A stretch of DNA of 64,000 nucleotides from Rhodococcus jostii RHA1 (GCF_000014565.1 NC_008268.1:6886501-6950500), one strand, 5' to 3'. Numbered from the stretch's first letter, positions 9,033 to 18,478 are shown. The notes: generated from the letters alone by a model not told the origin. A program made the numbers and translations.

Positions 9033-10653
9033 CGTCCATCTCGATCAGGACGCGACGCAGCAACTTGCCCGTCGCGTTGCGGGGGAGTTCCTCGATGAAG
9101 ATGATCTCGCGGGGCACCTTGTACCGCGCCAGGTTCGACTTGACGTGGGCCTTCAACTCGTCGGCGTCCTTCGCGGACCCCGGACCGGGTACCACGAAAG
9201 CCCTGAGGCGATGGCCGAATTCGGAGTCCTCGACACCGATCACAGCAGCCTCGAGCACGTCCTCGCGGTCGGCGAGCAGGTTCTCGACCTCGAGGGGGTA
9301 GACGTTCTCGCCGCCGGAGACGATCATGTCGTCGTCCCGGCCGTCCACGAAGAGGAGGCCGTTGCGGTCGAAGTGGCCGACGTCGCCGGTGGACAGCAGA
9401 CCGTTGATGCGCTCCTTGTCGCGACCGTCGGTGTAGCCGGCGAAGCTGAGACCGCTGGCGACGAAGATTCGTCCGACGGTCTCGGGTTCGGTGATCCGTT
9501 GACCCGACTCGTCGTAGAGTTCCACGTGGCAGGTGACGGGTGCCCTCCCCGCGGTGCCCGGCGCCAGCGCGAGGTCGGCCGGAGTCGCGACGGTGGCGAC
9601 GGCGACCTCGGTCGAGCCGTACAGGTTGTGGAGCACCTCGCCGAAGGCGGCGGTGGTGCGCTTGCAGAGGTCGGGGGAGAGTGCGGACCCGGCCGCGAAG
9701 ATGATCTTCAGGCTCGACGTGTCGTACTTGGCCAGGGTCTCGGGCCCGAGGTCGATGATGCGCTGCAGCATGGTGGGAACAACGACCAGTGTGTCGCAAC
9801 GGTGCTTCTCGACCAGGCGGATCGTGTTCTCCGGGTCGAACTTGCGATGCATCACCACGGTCTGGCCCAGCGCCAGCGCGAGCGCGAACTGGGAGACTCC
9901 CGTCCCGTGGAAGGCGGGGGCCGCCATCATCATCGTCTGCCCGCGTCGCAGCGGAACCCGGTCGAGGAACTGGGCCGACGCGAGCGGCGACGTGTGTCCG
10001 CGGGGAGCGCCCTTCGGTGTGCCCGTGGTGCCGCTGGTGAGGAGGACGAATCCGCCCTGCGTGGACGGCGCGGGGAGCGAACTGCGGTCTCTGCCCTCCA
10101 TCACGTCGTCGAGTGTGCGGACCTGGGATGTCGAATCGTCCTCCACCCAGGAGCGATAGGCGATGACCTCGTCCGGGAGGGCCTCGGCGACCGCGTGGAA
10201 CTCGTCGTCGTACACGAACGCCTGAACCTGTTCGCGGGCGGCGACGTCCACGAGTTGCGGCCGGGCGAACCCGGTGTTCATCAGCACCAGCTTGGTGCCG
10301 TTCTTGGCGGCGGCGAGCATCGTGAGGACCAGGCCGCGATGATTGCGGCACATGCATCCCATGACCGAACCGGGAGTGATGCCGTCGGCCTGCCAGGCCC
10401 GCACCAGGGCGTTGGACTGCTCCTCGATGTCGGTGTAGGTGAGCGGGCCGCGCTCGTCGATCAGGGCCACCGCATCCAGCCCGGCCTCGGCATTCGCGTG
10501 GACGGGCCCGGCGAACGGACCGAACTTCCGCACGGCCAGGATCGAGCGGACGCCCTGGTCGACGCGGGGGAAGGGAACGAGGCCTGCGCGGTTCATCACC
10601 CGCACAGCTCCCACGGTGTCCGTGATCTTGGTGAGGAAGTGCTGAGCTGGCAT
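9019..10653 (-). CDS. Fatty-acyl-CoA ligase / AMP-binding enzyme (FadD-type)
   Basis: A 544-residue ANL-superfamily enzyme that activates a carboxylate with ATP and loads it on CoA. Visible motifs are the P-loop LLTSGTTGTPKGA, the adenine-binding YGSTEV, the hinge region STGDVGHFDRNG and the C-terminal lysine segment NATGKLLRR. The N-terminus (AVRVMNRAGLVPF) resembles mycobacterial FadD2/FadD12-type ligases. It lies downstream of two acyl-CoA dehydrogenase genes on the same strand, separated by a hairpin terminator, so it is functionally related but probably has its own promoter. The chain length of its substrate cannot be inferred. Confidence 0.88.
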   Translation of the reverse strand: MPAQHFLTKITDTVGAVRVMNRAGLVPFPRVDQGVRSILAVRKFGPFAGPVHANAEAGLDAVALIDERGPLTYTDIEEQSNALVRAWQADGITPGSVMGCMCRNHRGLVLTMLAAAKNGTKLVLMNTGFARPQLVDVAAREQVQAFVYDDEFHAVAEALPDEVIAYRSWVEDDSTSQVRTLDDVMEGRDRSSLPAPSTQGGFVLLTSGTTGTPKGAPRGHTSPLASAQFLDRVPLRRGQTMMMAAPAFHGTGVSQFALALALGQTVVMHRKFDPENTIRLVEKHRCDTLVVVPTMLQRIIDLGPETLAKYDTSSLKIIFAAGSALSPDLCKRTTAAFGEVLHNLYGSTEVAVATVATPADLALAPGTAGRAPVTCHVELYDESGQRITEPETVGRIFVASGLSFAGYTDGRDKERINGLLSTGDVGHFDRNGLLFVDGRDDDMIVSGGENVYPLEVENLLADREDVLEAAVIGVEDSEFGHRLRAFVVPGPGSAKDADELKAHVKSNLARYKVPREIIFIEELPRNATGKLLRRVLIEMDVTES

Positions 10654-10754
10654 GGCGAACCCCTCCGGCTGCAGTGACGGATTTCCCGTTCAGCGTAGAT
10701 GAAGAGGCCGGTCCGGCCACGCGGTCCGGCGAAGCCGGATGTCCCGCACGAAGA

Positions 10755-10786
10755 AGCCCCCGCCGCAGGTGAGCGCGGCGGGGGCT
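10755..10786 (-). terminator. Terminator after the fadE pair
   Basis: The 12-bp perfect stem AGCCCCCGCCGC (10755-10766 with 10775-10786) reads on the minus strand after the dehydrogenase stop at 10818 and is followed by a T-rich TTCTTC segment. It separates the fadE operon from the acyl-CoA ligase gene. Confidence 0.75.
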
Positions 10787-10817
10787 ACACCCCTCGATGA
10801 AAGTCCCCCTCGAGCTG

Positions 10818-12023
10818 CTACTTCAGCTCGGCGGACGACTTTCCGAGCAGACGGCGAGCGACGATCAGCTGCTGGATCTGCTGCGTTCCCTCGAAGATGT
10901 CGAGGATCTTGGAATCGCGCGCCCACTTCTCGAGCAGCGGGCGCTCCGAGTAGCCCAAAGTGCCTGCGAGTTCGACGGCCTTGAGGGAAATGGCGGTTCC
11001 GGTGCGCCCGGCCTTCGCCTTCGACATGGATGCTTCGAGTGAGTTCGGCTTCTTGTTGTCCGCCATCCACGTTGCGCGCAGAGCGAGCAGGTAGGCGGCT
11101 TCCCAGTCGGCCTCGAGCTGCAGGAACTCGGCGGCGGCCGCGTGCTGGTTGTACGCGGGGGTGTCGTAGGAGATCTCCACACCGGCGTCGGAGAGGATGC
11201 TGCGCAGTTCTTCGAGCGCGGCGCGGCCGAGGCCGACCGCCATGCCGGCGACGATCGGTCGGGTGTTGTCGAACGTCTGCATGACGCCGGCGAAGCCCTT
11301 CTCGACGTTGACCTCCGGCGTGCCGAGCAGGTTGTCCTTGGGGATCCGGCAGTCCTGCAGCAGCAGTACCGCGGTGTCGGACGCCTTGATGCCCAGCTTG
11401 TGCTCGAGGCGGGCGACACTCAGGCCCGGGGCGTCGCGCGGGACGACGAACGACTTGATCGCGGCGCGGCCCTTCGTCTTGTCGACGGTGGCCCACACGA
11501 CGATGTGCGTGGAGCGCTCGCCGGCCGTGACGAAGATCTTCTCGCCGTTGAGCACGTACTCGTCGCCGTCGAGCACCGCGGTGGTGGTTACGGCGGCGGA
11601 GTCGGAACCGAAGCCGGGTTCGGTGATGGCCATCGAGGCCCACACCTTGCCGAAACGCTCGAGCTGCTCGTCGGTGGCGACGGCGGCGATGGCCGAGTTA
11701 CCCAGGCCCTGGTACGGGATCGCCAGTGTGAGACCGACATCGCCCCAGCAGGTTTCGATGACGTTCATCAGCGACGACATGTTGCCGCCGTTGACGTTCC
11801 CGATGACCTTCGGCTCGTCTCCCCGTCCGAGGGCGGCGCCCGCCGCACCCTTACCGGAGTCGTTGAGTCCCTCCACCATGGCGGCCATGGTGTCGAGTTC
11901 CTTGGGGTAGGCGTGCTCCGCGAGATCGTACTTGCGGGAGATCGGCCGGAAAATTTCCGCGGCGACCTGGTGCGCCTGATTCGCGGAGGCTTTGAGCTTC
12001 TTGGGAAGTTCGAGGTTGATCAT
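10818..12023 (-). CDS. fadE23: Acyl-CoA dehydrogenase, FadE23-like
   Basis: A 401-residue flavoprotein with the normal acyl-CoA dehydrogenase layout: alpha N-terminal domain, beta middle domain with ITEPGFGSDSAA, and C-terminal alpha domain. It would oxidise an acyl-CoA to the enoyl-CoA. Length and N-terminus (MINLELPKKL, RKYDLAEHAYPKELD) match mycobacterial FadE23 from memory, and the order fadE23-fadE24 near hisN is the M. tuberculosis order (Rv3140-Rv3139, Rv3137). The start is the ATG at 12023, 29 nt after the upstream fadE gene; the frame extends upstream only into that gene. It may form a heteromer with its partner. Confidence 0.85.
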   Translation of the reverse strand: MINLELPKKLKASANQAHQVAAEIFRPISRKYDLAEHAYPKELDTMAAMVEGLNDSGKGAAGAALGRGDEPKVIGNVNGGNMSSLMNVIETCWGDVGLTLAIPYQGLGNSAIAAVATDEQLERFGKVWASMAITEPGFGSDSAAVTTTAVLDGDEYVLNGEKIFVTAGERSTHIVVWATVDKTKGRAAIKSFVVPRDAPGLSVARLEHKLGIKASDTAVLLLQDCRIPKDNLLGTPEVNVEKGFAGVMQTFDNTRPIVAGMAVGLGRAALEELRSILSDAGVEISYDTPAYNQHAAAAEFLQLEADWEAAYLLALRATWMADNKKPNSLEASMSKAKAGRTGTAISLKAVELAGTLGYSERPLLEKWARDSKILDIFEGTQQIQQLIVARRLLGKSSAELK

Positions 12024-12052
12024 GACAGTTTCCTTAGTTCGAATCCGGCCGC

Positions 12053-13459
12053 TCAGATCAGGACGATGCCCTCGGCGACGCCGATGGCGCGCAGATCGCG
12101 GTACCAGCGCTCCACGGGATGTTCCTTGGTGTAACCGTGGCCACCGAGCAGCTGGACGCCGTCGAGGCCGATCTGCATGCCCTTCTCGGATGCCAGCTTT
12201 CGGGCGAGGGCCGATTCGCGGGCGAAGGAGAGCCCCTGCTCGGCGCGCGAGGCGCCGCGCAACGTCACCAGACGCAGGCCGTCGAGTTCGATGCCGATGT
12301 TCGCGACCATGAACGCGACCGCCTGACGGTTGCTGATCGGTTCGCCGAACGCGACCCGCTCGTTGACGTACGGGATCACGTAGTCGAGAACGGCCTGTCC
12401 GGTGCCGACGGCGAGCGACGCCCAGCCCAGGCGGGCGAGCCGGATGGCGTCGGCGTACTCGGTCTTCCGCACGTCGGCGTCGGCGTCGCCGAGCAGACCC
12501 GACTCGGGCACCGCGACATCGGTGAGGTTGAGCCGGCCGAGGCCCGCGGCGCGCAGCCCCATGCTCGGGTCCGCCTCGACGACGAGTCCCTTGGTGTCGG
12601 CCTCGACGATGAAGAACGAGGGCTTGCCGTCGAGTTCGGCTGCCACGATGAACAGCTCCGACGAGGCGGCGGCGGGAACGAGGCTCTTGACGCCGTTGAG
12701 CTTGTAACCGCTGGGGGAGCGAACCGCTTTGGTCTGCAACGCGAACGGATCGAACAGTGCGCGTGGCTCGTTGACGACCACGGCGGCGTTCGGAACCTGC
12801 TCGCCCGTGAACGAGGGCAGGTAGGTCTTCTGCTGGGAGTCGGTGCCCCACTGGGTGAGGGCGACGGCGACGCCGCTCGGCGCGAGGATCGGCAGGGCGA
12901 GCCCCATGTCGCCGTGGGCGAGAGCCTCGGCGACGAGGGAGTTGGTGACGGCCCCGCGCTCGCCGGCGGCCCCGTCGAGTTCCTCGGGAACGTTGATGAG
13001 GGTGATGCCCAGTTCGGCGGCGCGCTTCACGAGATCCGCCGGGGCCGCTGCGGCGGCGTCGGCGTCGTGGCCCGCAGGTCGCAGGATCTCGGCCGCGAAC
13101 TCACGCACGGTCTCGACGATCATCTGCTGCTCGTCGCTCGGGGTGAGGTCGAAGTAGCCGGCCTTGGCGGTCGGGTTGTCGGGGAGGCGCTTCGGCGCAC
13201 CGCCGCCGGACACCTTCTGGAACCCGCGGGTCGCGGCGCCAAGTGTCTTGAAGCCGGTCCTCGTGCCTTCGTAGGTCACCCGGTCGATCGTCTGGCGCAG
13301 GTTGTACTTCTCGGCCAGCTCGGAACCGGTGATCTTGGTCAGCACACGCATCGCGGCACCCATGGCGTCGCGCTTGACCGGATTCAGTCCGACGGCGGAC
13401 GTGTCGCGGGGCTTCCGCTTCGCGCTGTCGTGGGGGGCAACAGTGTCTTGCTTGCTCAT
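12053..13459 (-). CDS. fadE24: Acyl-CoA dehydrogenase, FadE24-like
   Basis: A 468-residue acyl-CoA dehydrogenase with an N-terminal extension of about 95 residues before the dehydrogenase core (FDLTPSDEQQMIVETV) and the typical C-terminal GGHGYTKEHPVERWYRDLRA. The expected catalytic Glu position should be checked by alignment, since paired mycobacterial FadEs often divide active-site residues between subunits. ATG 13459 is preferred; a GTG two codons upstream is possible. It is the first gene of the fadE24-fadE23 operon. Two similar dyads at 13504-13542 in its promoter are candidate repressor sites. Confidence 0.85.
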   Translation of the reverse strand: MSKQDTVAPHDSAKRKPRDTSAVGLNPVKRDAMGAAMRVLTKITGSELAEKYNLRQTIDRVTYEGTRTGFKTLGAATRGFQKVSGGGAPKRLPDNPTAKAGYFDLTPSDEQQMIVETVREFAAEILRPAGHDADAAAAAPADLVKRAAELGITLINVPEELDGAAGERGAVTNSLVAEALAHGDMGLALPILAPSGVAVALTQWGTDSQQKTYLPSFTGEQVPNAAVVVNEPRALFDPFALQTKAVRSPSGYKLNGVKSLVPAAASSELFIVAAELDGKPSFFIVEADTKGLVVEADPSMGLRAAGLGRLNLTDVAVPESGLLGDADADVRKTEYADAIRLARLGWASLAVGTGQAVLDYVIPYVNERVAFGEPISNRQAVAFMVANIGIELDGLRLVTLRGASRAEQGLSFARESALARKLASEKGMQIGLDGVQLLGGHGYTKEHPVERWYRDLRAIGVAEGIVLI

Positions 13460-13503
13460 GATCACCAGCTGTTTCTCGGTGTTCGGGCGTGGACACGATC
13501 TAT

Positions 13504-13542
13504 CTTACTCAGCGGTAAGGTGGGTGTCTACTATCGAGTAAG
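13504..13542. promoter_or_regulatory. Paired operator-like dyads upstream of fadE24
   Basis: CTTACTCAGCGGTAAG (13504-13519) is an inverted repeat. A second copy of the same half-site pattern, CTTACTCGATAGTAGA, lies on the opposite strand at 13527-13542, centred 23 nt away. They sit 45-85 nt upstream of the fadE24 ATG. Two turns of spacing and similar half-sites suggest a TetR-family fatty-acid regulator; the regulator is not in the window. Confidence 0.5.
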
Positions 13543-13547
13543 TTCAA

Positions 13548-13715
13548 GTGCCTGCAACCGTCCGCGAAACGCCCCGGCTCGCAGTTCCGATGTTCGCGGC
13601 GCACGCCTGGGGGCTCTCCGAATTGGTTCCCTACTTCGGCGCGGTCGCGCTGGTCGACGTCGCGATGCGCGCCCGGCGGAGGCCGGCACCGTCCGCGGTG
13701 AACCGCCTGTCCTGA
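13548..13715 (+). other. Possible short coding fragment, unknown
   Basis: A 55-codon GTG-started frame reads away from fadE24 and contains a hydrophobic stretch (LVPYFGAVALVDVAM) followed by basic residues. It has no clear ribosome site and overlaps the 3' end of the dead copper oxidase on the other strand. It may be the end of a lost membrane-protein gene or a chance frame. I assign no function. Confidence 0.2.
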
Positions 13716-14302
13716 ATGATCAGCGGAAGATCGTCCAAGCCATACGTTCTCGGTAGAGCGAGGGCGTCGGTCGTGTCGTCGTCGACGAGGAAGAGTCCGG
13801 CGAGTCCGCGGTAGACGTGCTTTTCGGTCGAGCCGTGCGGGTGCGGGTGATACCAGAGCGTGGCGGCAGGCTGGTTCACCGTCCACGACGGCTCCCACCG
13901 CGCGCCGGGTTCGATCGACTGGTGCGGTCCGCCGTCACACCTGGCCGGGACGTGCATGCCACCGACGTCGGCTCGGGCAGTTCGTTGTCGACGGCGAAGG
14001 CAACCCCTTCACCCCGTCGGGCGCGGAGGGTCGGGCCGAGCATCGATTCGCCGTAACCCCAGGTGGGGGTCCTGCGACCGGCCAGGATCTCGGACGTGCC
14101 CGCTCGCGCGGTGAGCGTGAAGTGCCGGACGCCCGAATCGTCGACGGTGGAGCGGCCAACGGCGGAATCGGGAGTCGCCGGGCGAACCTCCCCCGGCGAC
14201 GGGGGCAGGGGAGTCCGATCCTCCGGAGGCGCAGGCAGCGGACAGGGCGAACGGCGCGGACGCCAGTCCCATCAGAAAGGTACGTCGGGCGAGGGCAGTC
14301 AC
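13631..14302 (-). pseudogene. Multicopper oxidase pseudogene (truncated, frameshifted)
   Basis: Pieces of one multicopper oxidase are spread over three frames. The N-terminus (14302 downward) has a Tat-like signal RRTFLMGLASAPF with lipobox SAAC. A one-base frame change near 14170 leads to the first cupredoxin segment (VDDSGVRHFTLTARAG ... GYGESMLGPTLRARRG, 14148-13960). A second break follows TSV: the next bases read straight into MHVPARCDGGPHQ, so the copper-binding HWHG codons expected there are missing. The rest continues as TLWYHPHPHGSTEKHVYRG and ends at a stop at 13631 after about 108 residues. The second and third cupredoxin domains are absent. It cannot make a functional enzyme. Confidence 0.85.
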
Positions 14303-14467
14303 GATTCTCCTGGGTCCTGTCGCCGCGAGGATCGCGGCGGCAATTGGCTCAGGAGAAATTCTTCGTGACGGAGACCGGCGCGCCGTCCTCCTCGGGGCCG
14401 AGGATGGCGGAGCCGGAGTCGTCCGTCGGAGTCGTGTCAGAACCTGCTGTCTGTGCTGGTCCCGACG
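14303..14467. other. Intergenic remnant between hisN and the dead oxidase
   Basis: This 165-nt gap contains, on the minus strand, an open frame that runs out of the end of hisN and stops at 14349. It encodes a Thr/Asp/Ser-rich tail ending APVSVTKNFS. It may be the 3' end of a lost gene or chance. The dead oxidase ATG at 14302 has AGGAGA upstream, so this stretch also held its former ribosome site. Confidence 0.3.
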
Positions 14468-15256
14468 TCAGTTCGAGCGCAGGCGGGACAGCGCCTCGTC
14501 GTGGAGCAGCGTGTTGGTGGCCAGTGCGCTGCCTCCGTGCGGGCCGTCGGCGCCGGCGAGGTTGGTGAAGCGGCCGCCGGCCTCGCGCACCAGAACGTCG
14601 AGGGGCGCGAGGTCCCACAGCGACACCTCGGGTTCGGCGGCGATGTCGACGGCGCCCTCGGCGAGCAGGCAGTAGGAGAAGAAGTCGCCGAACCCGCGGA
14701 CCCGCCACACGTCGTCGGTGAGGGAGAGGAACTGTTCGCGGATGCCCAGGTCCTTCCATCCCGACAGGCTCGAGAACGTCAGGCTGGCCGATCCCAGTCG
14801 GTCGACGGCGGAGACGGCGAGACGGGCGGGCTCCGATCCGTCGAACGTCGACCAGGCGCCCGCGCCCGACGCGGCCCACCAGCGGCGCGCGAGTGCCGGG
14901 GCGCTGACCACACCGACGGTGGGAACGCCGTCCTCGAGCAACGCGATCAGTGTGGCCCAGATCGGGACGCCGCGGACGAAGTTCTTCGTCCCGTCGATCG
15001 GGTCGACCACCCACTGGCGTCCCGCGAACTGCGCGTCGCCGCCGAACTCCTCACCCAGCACGGCATCGGCGGGTCGCTCGGCGTCCAGCGTCGCACGCAC
15101 TGCCCGTTCCACGGCCAGGTCGGCGTCGGTGACCGGCGTGAGGTCGGGCTTGTCGTCGACCGACAGGTCGAGCGCCCCGAATCGGGCCCTGGTGATCGCG
15201 TCCGCCTCGTCGGCGATTCGGAGGGCGAGCTGCAGGTCGGCGTGGAGGTCGGTCAC
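14468..15256 (-). CDS. hisN: Histidinol-phosphatase, inositol monophosphatase family
   Basis: A 262-residue Mg-dependent phosphatase. The metal site is complete: GEEFGG (Glu69/Glu70), [12 protein letters not shown] (Asp85, Asp88) and [15 protein letters not shown]. In actinobacteria this subgroup is histidinol-phosphate phosphatase, the penultimate step of histidine synthesis. Its place close to fadE23/24 and prfB agrees with Rv3137 in M. tuberculosis. The start is GTG at 15256. A general inositol-phosphate phosphatase role cannot be excluded from sequence alone. Confidence 0.86.
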   Translation of the reverse strand: MTDLHADLQLALRIADEADAITRARFGALDLSVDDKPDLTPVTDADLAVERAVRATLDAERPADAVLGEEFGGDAQFAGRQWVVDPIDGTKNFVRGVPIWATLIALLEDGVPTVGVVSAPALARRWWAASGAGAWSTFDGSEPARLAVSAVDRLGSASLTFSSLSGWKDLGIREQFLSLTDDVWRVRGFGDFFSYCLLAEGAVDIAAEPEVSLWDLAPLDVLVREAGGRFTNLAGADGPHGGSALATNTLLHDEALSRLRSN

Positions 15257-15305
15257 GGTCGCCCAGATTACTCGTACCGCCGACTCGTACCGCGCCAGCG
15301 CGAAC

Positions 15306-15800
15306 TCAGTCGATCTTCACTTCCGCGAGCTTCCCGGTGGCGACGTCGAACACGAACCCGCGGAGGGACGTGGTCGCCGTGATGAACGGGCTGGACTGGA
15401 TGCGGCGCAGCGACTGCCGGACGTCCTCGTCGAGGTCGGAGAACGCCTCGGCCGACCAGGCCGGCTTGATACCGACCTCGTCCTGGATGGACTTCTTGAA
15501 GTCGTCGTCCGTGAACGTGAGCATCCCGCAGTCCGTGTGGTGGATGAGGATGATCTCGGTGGTACCGAGCAGTCGCTGGCTGATCGCGAGCGACCGGATC
15601 TCGTCGTCCGTCACCACACCGCCGGCGTTGCGGATGACGTGCGATTCACCCTCCTGGATGCCGAGGACCCGGTAGACGTCCAGACGCGCGTCCATGCAGG
15701 CGAGGACCGCGACGTGCTTGCTCGGGGGGAGGGGGAGTGGCCCGGTGAATCCGGCGGCGTACTCCTCGTTGTTCTTCAGGTACTGGTCGGTCACGGTCAT
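15306..15800 (-). CDS. Beta-carbonic anhydrase
   Basis: A 164-residue zinc enzyme that interconverts CO2 and bicarbonate. The zinc ligands are Cys35 (in ACMDARLDV), His88 and Cys91 (IHHTDCGML), with the Asp37/Arg39 dyad next to the first Cys. Length and these positions match the M. tuberculosis Rv1284 type. The ATG at 15800 gives the canonical N-terminus [15 protein letters not shown]; an upstream ATG would add 16 residues that look noncoding. It is transcribed separately, head to head with prfB. Confidence 0.92.
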   Translation of the reverse strand: MTVTDQYLKNNEEYAAGFTGPLPLPPSKHVAVLACMDARLDVYRVLGIQEGESHVIRNAGGVVTDDEIRSLAISQRLLGTTEIILIHHTDCGMLTFTDDDFKKSIQDEVGIKPAWSAEAFSDLDEDVRQSLRRIQSSPFITATTSLRGFVFDVATGKLAEVKID

Positions 15801-15965
15801 TTCGACTCCGTCCGGAATGGCGGCACAAACATGTGCGTACTCGTGCATGTAACAAGGGGTGTCCGGGGTCCGCAAGGGTTCGACTCGACGTGATCCGAAG
15901 GGGTGACTTCGGCTGGGAAGCAGGGGTGAGAGGGCCCGGGCGCGCACCCGGTAGCCTTGGGAACC

Positions 15966-17072
15966 GTGCATCCCGACGTATCCGCAGACCTCAGCGAGCT
16001 CGACACCACCCTCCGTACCGTCGAATCGGTGCTGGACGTGGAGGAGTTGCGCCGCCGCATCGACGAGCTCGAACACCAGGCCGCCGATCCGGAGCTGTGG
16101 AACGACCAGGAGCACGCCCAGCAGGTCACCAGCCAGCTCTCGCATTCCCAGGCCGAACTGCGCCGCGTCGAGGAACTGCGGACGCGGCTCGACGACATGC
16201 CGGTGCTCTACGAACTCGCCGAGGACGAGGGCGCCGACGCCATTGCCGACGCCGACGCCGAGCGGCACAGCCTGCGCGAGGACATCGCCGCGATGGAAGT
16301 CAAGACGATGCTCTCCGGCGAGTACGACGAGCGTGACGCACTGGTCAACATCCGATCCGGCGCCGGTGGCGTCGACGCCGCCGACTGGGCCGAGATGCTG
16401 ATGCGCATGTACGTCCGCTGGGCGGAGAAGCACGGTTACGGGGTCGAGGTCTACGACACGTCCTACGCCGAAGAGGCCGGCATCAAGAGCGCGACGTTCG
16501 CGGTCAAGGCGCCCTACAGCTACGGAACGCTGTCCGTCGAGATGGGCACGCACCGGTTGGTCCGGATCAGCCCGTTCGACAACCAGGGTCGCCGGCAGAC
16601 GTCGTTCGCCGAGGTCGAGGTTCTGCCCGTGGTCGAGACCACCGACCACATCGACGTCAACGAGAACGACGTCCGCGTCGACGTGTACCGCTCCTCGGGT
16701 CCCGGTGGGCAGTCCGTCAATACCACCGACTCCGCGGTCCGGTTGACACACATTCCGACCGGCATCGTCGTGACCTGTCAGAACGAGAAGTCGCAGCTGC
16801 AGAACAAGGTGTCGGCGATGCGCGTCCTGCAGGCGAAGCTGCTCGAGGTCAAGCGCAAGGAGGAGCGCGCCGAGATGGACGCGCTCAAGGGCGACGGCGG
16901 CAGTTCCTGGGGCAATCAGATGCGGTCCTACGTGCTGCACCCGTACCAGATGGTCAAGGATCTGCGCACCGAGTACGAAGTCAACAACCCGTCGGCGGTG
17001 CTCGACGGTGACATCGACGGTTTCCTCGAATCCGGCATCCGGTGGCGGATGCGCGAGAATCAGGCGTCCTAA
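15966..17072 (+). CDS. prfB: Peptide chain release factor 2
   Basis: A 368-residue class I release factor that reads UGA and UAA. The SPF stop-codon recognition tripeptide is in [11 protein letters not shown] and the peptidyl-hydrolysis GGQ motif is in [12 protein letters not shown]. The start is GTG at 15966. The gene is one continuous frame: the programmed +1 frameshift found in E. coli prfB is absent, as usual in actinobacteria. It heads a co-directional run to smpB (MscS, Pro/Thr-rich protein, ftsE, ftsX, smpB), the same order as Rv3105c-Rv3100c. Confidence 0.96.
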   Translation: MHPDVSADLSELDTTLRTVESVLDVEELRRRIDELEHQAADPELWNDQEHAQQVTSQLSHSQAELRRVEELRTRLDDMPVLYELAEDEGADAIADADAERHSLREDIAAMEVKTMLSGEYDERDALVNIRSGAGGVDAADWAEMLMRMYVRWAEKHGYGVEVYDTSYAEEAGIKSATFAVKAPYSYGTLSVEMGTHRLVRISPFDNQGRRQTSFAEVEVLPVVETTDHIDVNENDVRVDVYRSSGPGGQSVNTTDSAVRLTHIPTGIVVTCQNEKSQLQNKVSAMRVLQAKLLEVKRKEERAEMDALKGDGGSSWGNQMRSYVLHPYQMVKDLRTEYEVNNPSAVLDGDIDGFLESGIRWRMRENQAS

Positions 17073-17077
17073 TACCT

Positions 17078-17974
17078 ATGGAAGCGACGGCGGCGATGTT
17101 CGCTCCCACCCAGAACCTGCTCGACTGGCTCTCGTCGACGGGGCTTGCTGTGTCGCTCACCGTCCTCGGAGCGATCCTGATGGCGCGATTCGTCAATTGG
17201 GGCGGCAGCAAGGTCACCGACCGGATCGACAGCAACTACATGCAGGGCGACGCCCTCGTCCGGTCCGAGGCGACGAAGCACCGGCACTCGGTGGCGCAGG
17301 TGATCACCTGGGTGATCATCACCATCATCTACGTCATCGCGACGATGAAGGTGCTGGACCAGTTGAGCCTGCCGATCGGTAGCCTGGTGGCCCCGGCCAC
17401 CGTGCTCGGTGCGGCACTCGGTTTCGGCGCGCAGCGCGTGGTGCAGGACATCCTCGCCGGCTTCTTCATCATCACCGAACGCCAGTACGGCTTCGGTGAC
17501 ACGGTGCAACTCGCGGTGACGGGGTCGTCGGAAGACGCCGAGGGCGTGATCGAGGACGTCACGCTCCGGGTCACCCGGATGCGGAACTCGGACGGTGAGG
17601 TCATCACCGTTCCCAACGGCCAGATCGTCAAGGCGATCAACCTGTCCAAGGACTGGGCGCGCGCCGTGATCGACGTGCCGGTCCCGGCCACGTCGGACAT
17701 CAACCGGGTCAACGAGGTGCTGCACCAGGTCGGTGTCGAGGCCTTCGCGGATCGCGGGCTGAAGAAGCTATTGCTCGACGAACCGACGGTGATGGGAGTG
17801 GAGAGTCTGACGGTCGACGAGGTCAGCGTTCGCGTCGTGGCGCGAACCCTGCCGGGTAAGCAGTTCCAGGTCGGTCGCGCGCTGCGCGTGCGCATCGCCA
17901 CCGCGATGAGACGGCAGGGGATCACCGTCGAACCGGACCTCCAGACGGTCCGGGCAGCGGAGGGCGAGGGATGA
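17078..17974 (+). CDS. MscS-family small mechanosensitive channel
   Basis: A 298-residue membrane protein with about three N-terminal helices, a pore-type helix rich in Gly/Ala (LVAPATVLGAALGFGAQRVVQDILAGFFI) and the soluble beta domain (DTVQL ... VEDVTLRVTRMRNSDGEVITVPNGQI). It should open under membrane tension and release osmolytes. It starts 5 nt after prfB and overlaps the next gene by 4 nt, so it is co-transcribed with both. Confidence 0.9.
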   Translation: MEATAAMFAPTQNLLDWLSSTGLAVSLTVLGAILMARFVNWGGSKVTDRIDSNYMQGDALVRSEATKHRHSVAQVITWVIITIIYVIATMKVLDQLSLPIGSLVAPATVLGAALGFGAQRVVQDILAGFFIITERQYGFGDTVQLAVTGSSEDAEGVIEDVTLRVTRMRNSDGEVITVPNGQIVKAINLSKDWARAVIDVPVPATSDINRVNEVLHQVGVEAFADRGLKKLLLDEPTVMGVESLTVDEVSVRVVARTLPGKQFQVGRALRVRIATAMRRQGITVEPDLQTVRAAEGEG

Positions 17975-18423
17975 CCGACGAACCCCGGCGCGGACTGGAC
18001 CGGATTCTGCACTCGTCGTTCCTTCCCGCCAAGATCTTCGGCGGACGGGTACGGACGTCGACGCTGGTGCTGTGCATCCTCTGGGTGGTGCTGTACACGC
18101 TGTACACGTATCTGAACCCGGCCGAAGAGGTGGTCCAGGGCCCTGTCGCGCCGGCTGTCGTGCCCACCCGGGAGGCGCCCCTTCAGGAGACCACGCTGCC
18201 GACGTCCGAGATCGAGCCGACGACCGAGTCGACGTCGGAGACGGTCACGACCACCGAGACGACACCCGAGGCGATCCCGCAGGAGACGGAGCCCACCGGG
18301 ACGAGTCAGGTGACGTCCACCCCGACGTTGCCGTTCGGGATTCCCAACCCGTTCCCGCCTCCGCCGACGGGCACACCGCCGACCACGTCCTCCGTCCCGA
18401 CGACGTCGCAGAGCGGACGATGA
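17971..18423 (+). CDS. Pro/Thr-rich single-pass membrane protein
   Basis: A 150-residue protein with a short cytoplasmic N-terminus, one transmembrane helix (about 29-47, STLVLCILWVVLYTLYTYL) and an external tail of Thr, Pro, Glu and Ser (about 55-150). It occupies the position of the proline-rich membrane protein Rv3103c between an MscS-like gene and ftsE. The ATGA overlap shows coupling to the channel gene. The function is unknown; the low-complexity tail suggests a cell-wall-spanning role. Confidence 0.8.
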   Translation: MTDEPRRGLDRILHSSFLPAKIFGGRVRTSTLVLCILWVVLYTLYTYLNPAEEVVQGPVAPAVVPTREAPLQETTLPTSEIEPTTESTSETVTTTETTPEAIPQETEPTGTSQVTSTPTLPFGIPNPFPPPPTGTPPTTSSVPTTSQSGR

Positions 18424-18478
18424 CGTCCGCGCGTCGCTCCATTTGGTCACTGTTCGATAACGTCTAGACTGGCTCCTC

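Noticed and set aside
12119-13756. A 545-codon open frame antisense to fadE24.
   Set aside because: The conserved protein is on the minus strand; this frame is a by-product of GC-rich codons.
15966-17072. Programmed frameshift in prfB.
   Set aside because: The gene reads as one continuous frame from GTG to TAA without an early in-frame TGA.
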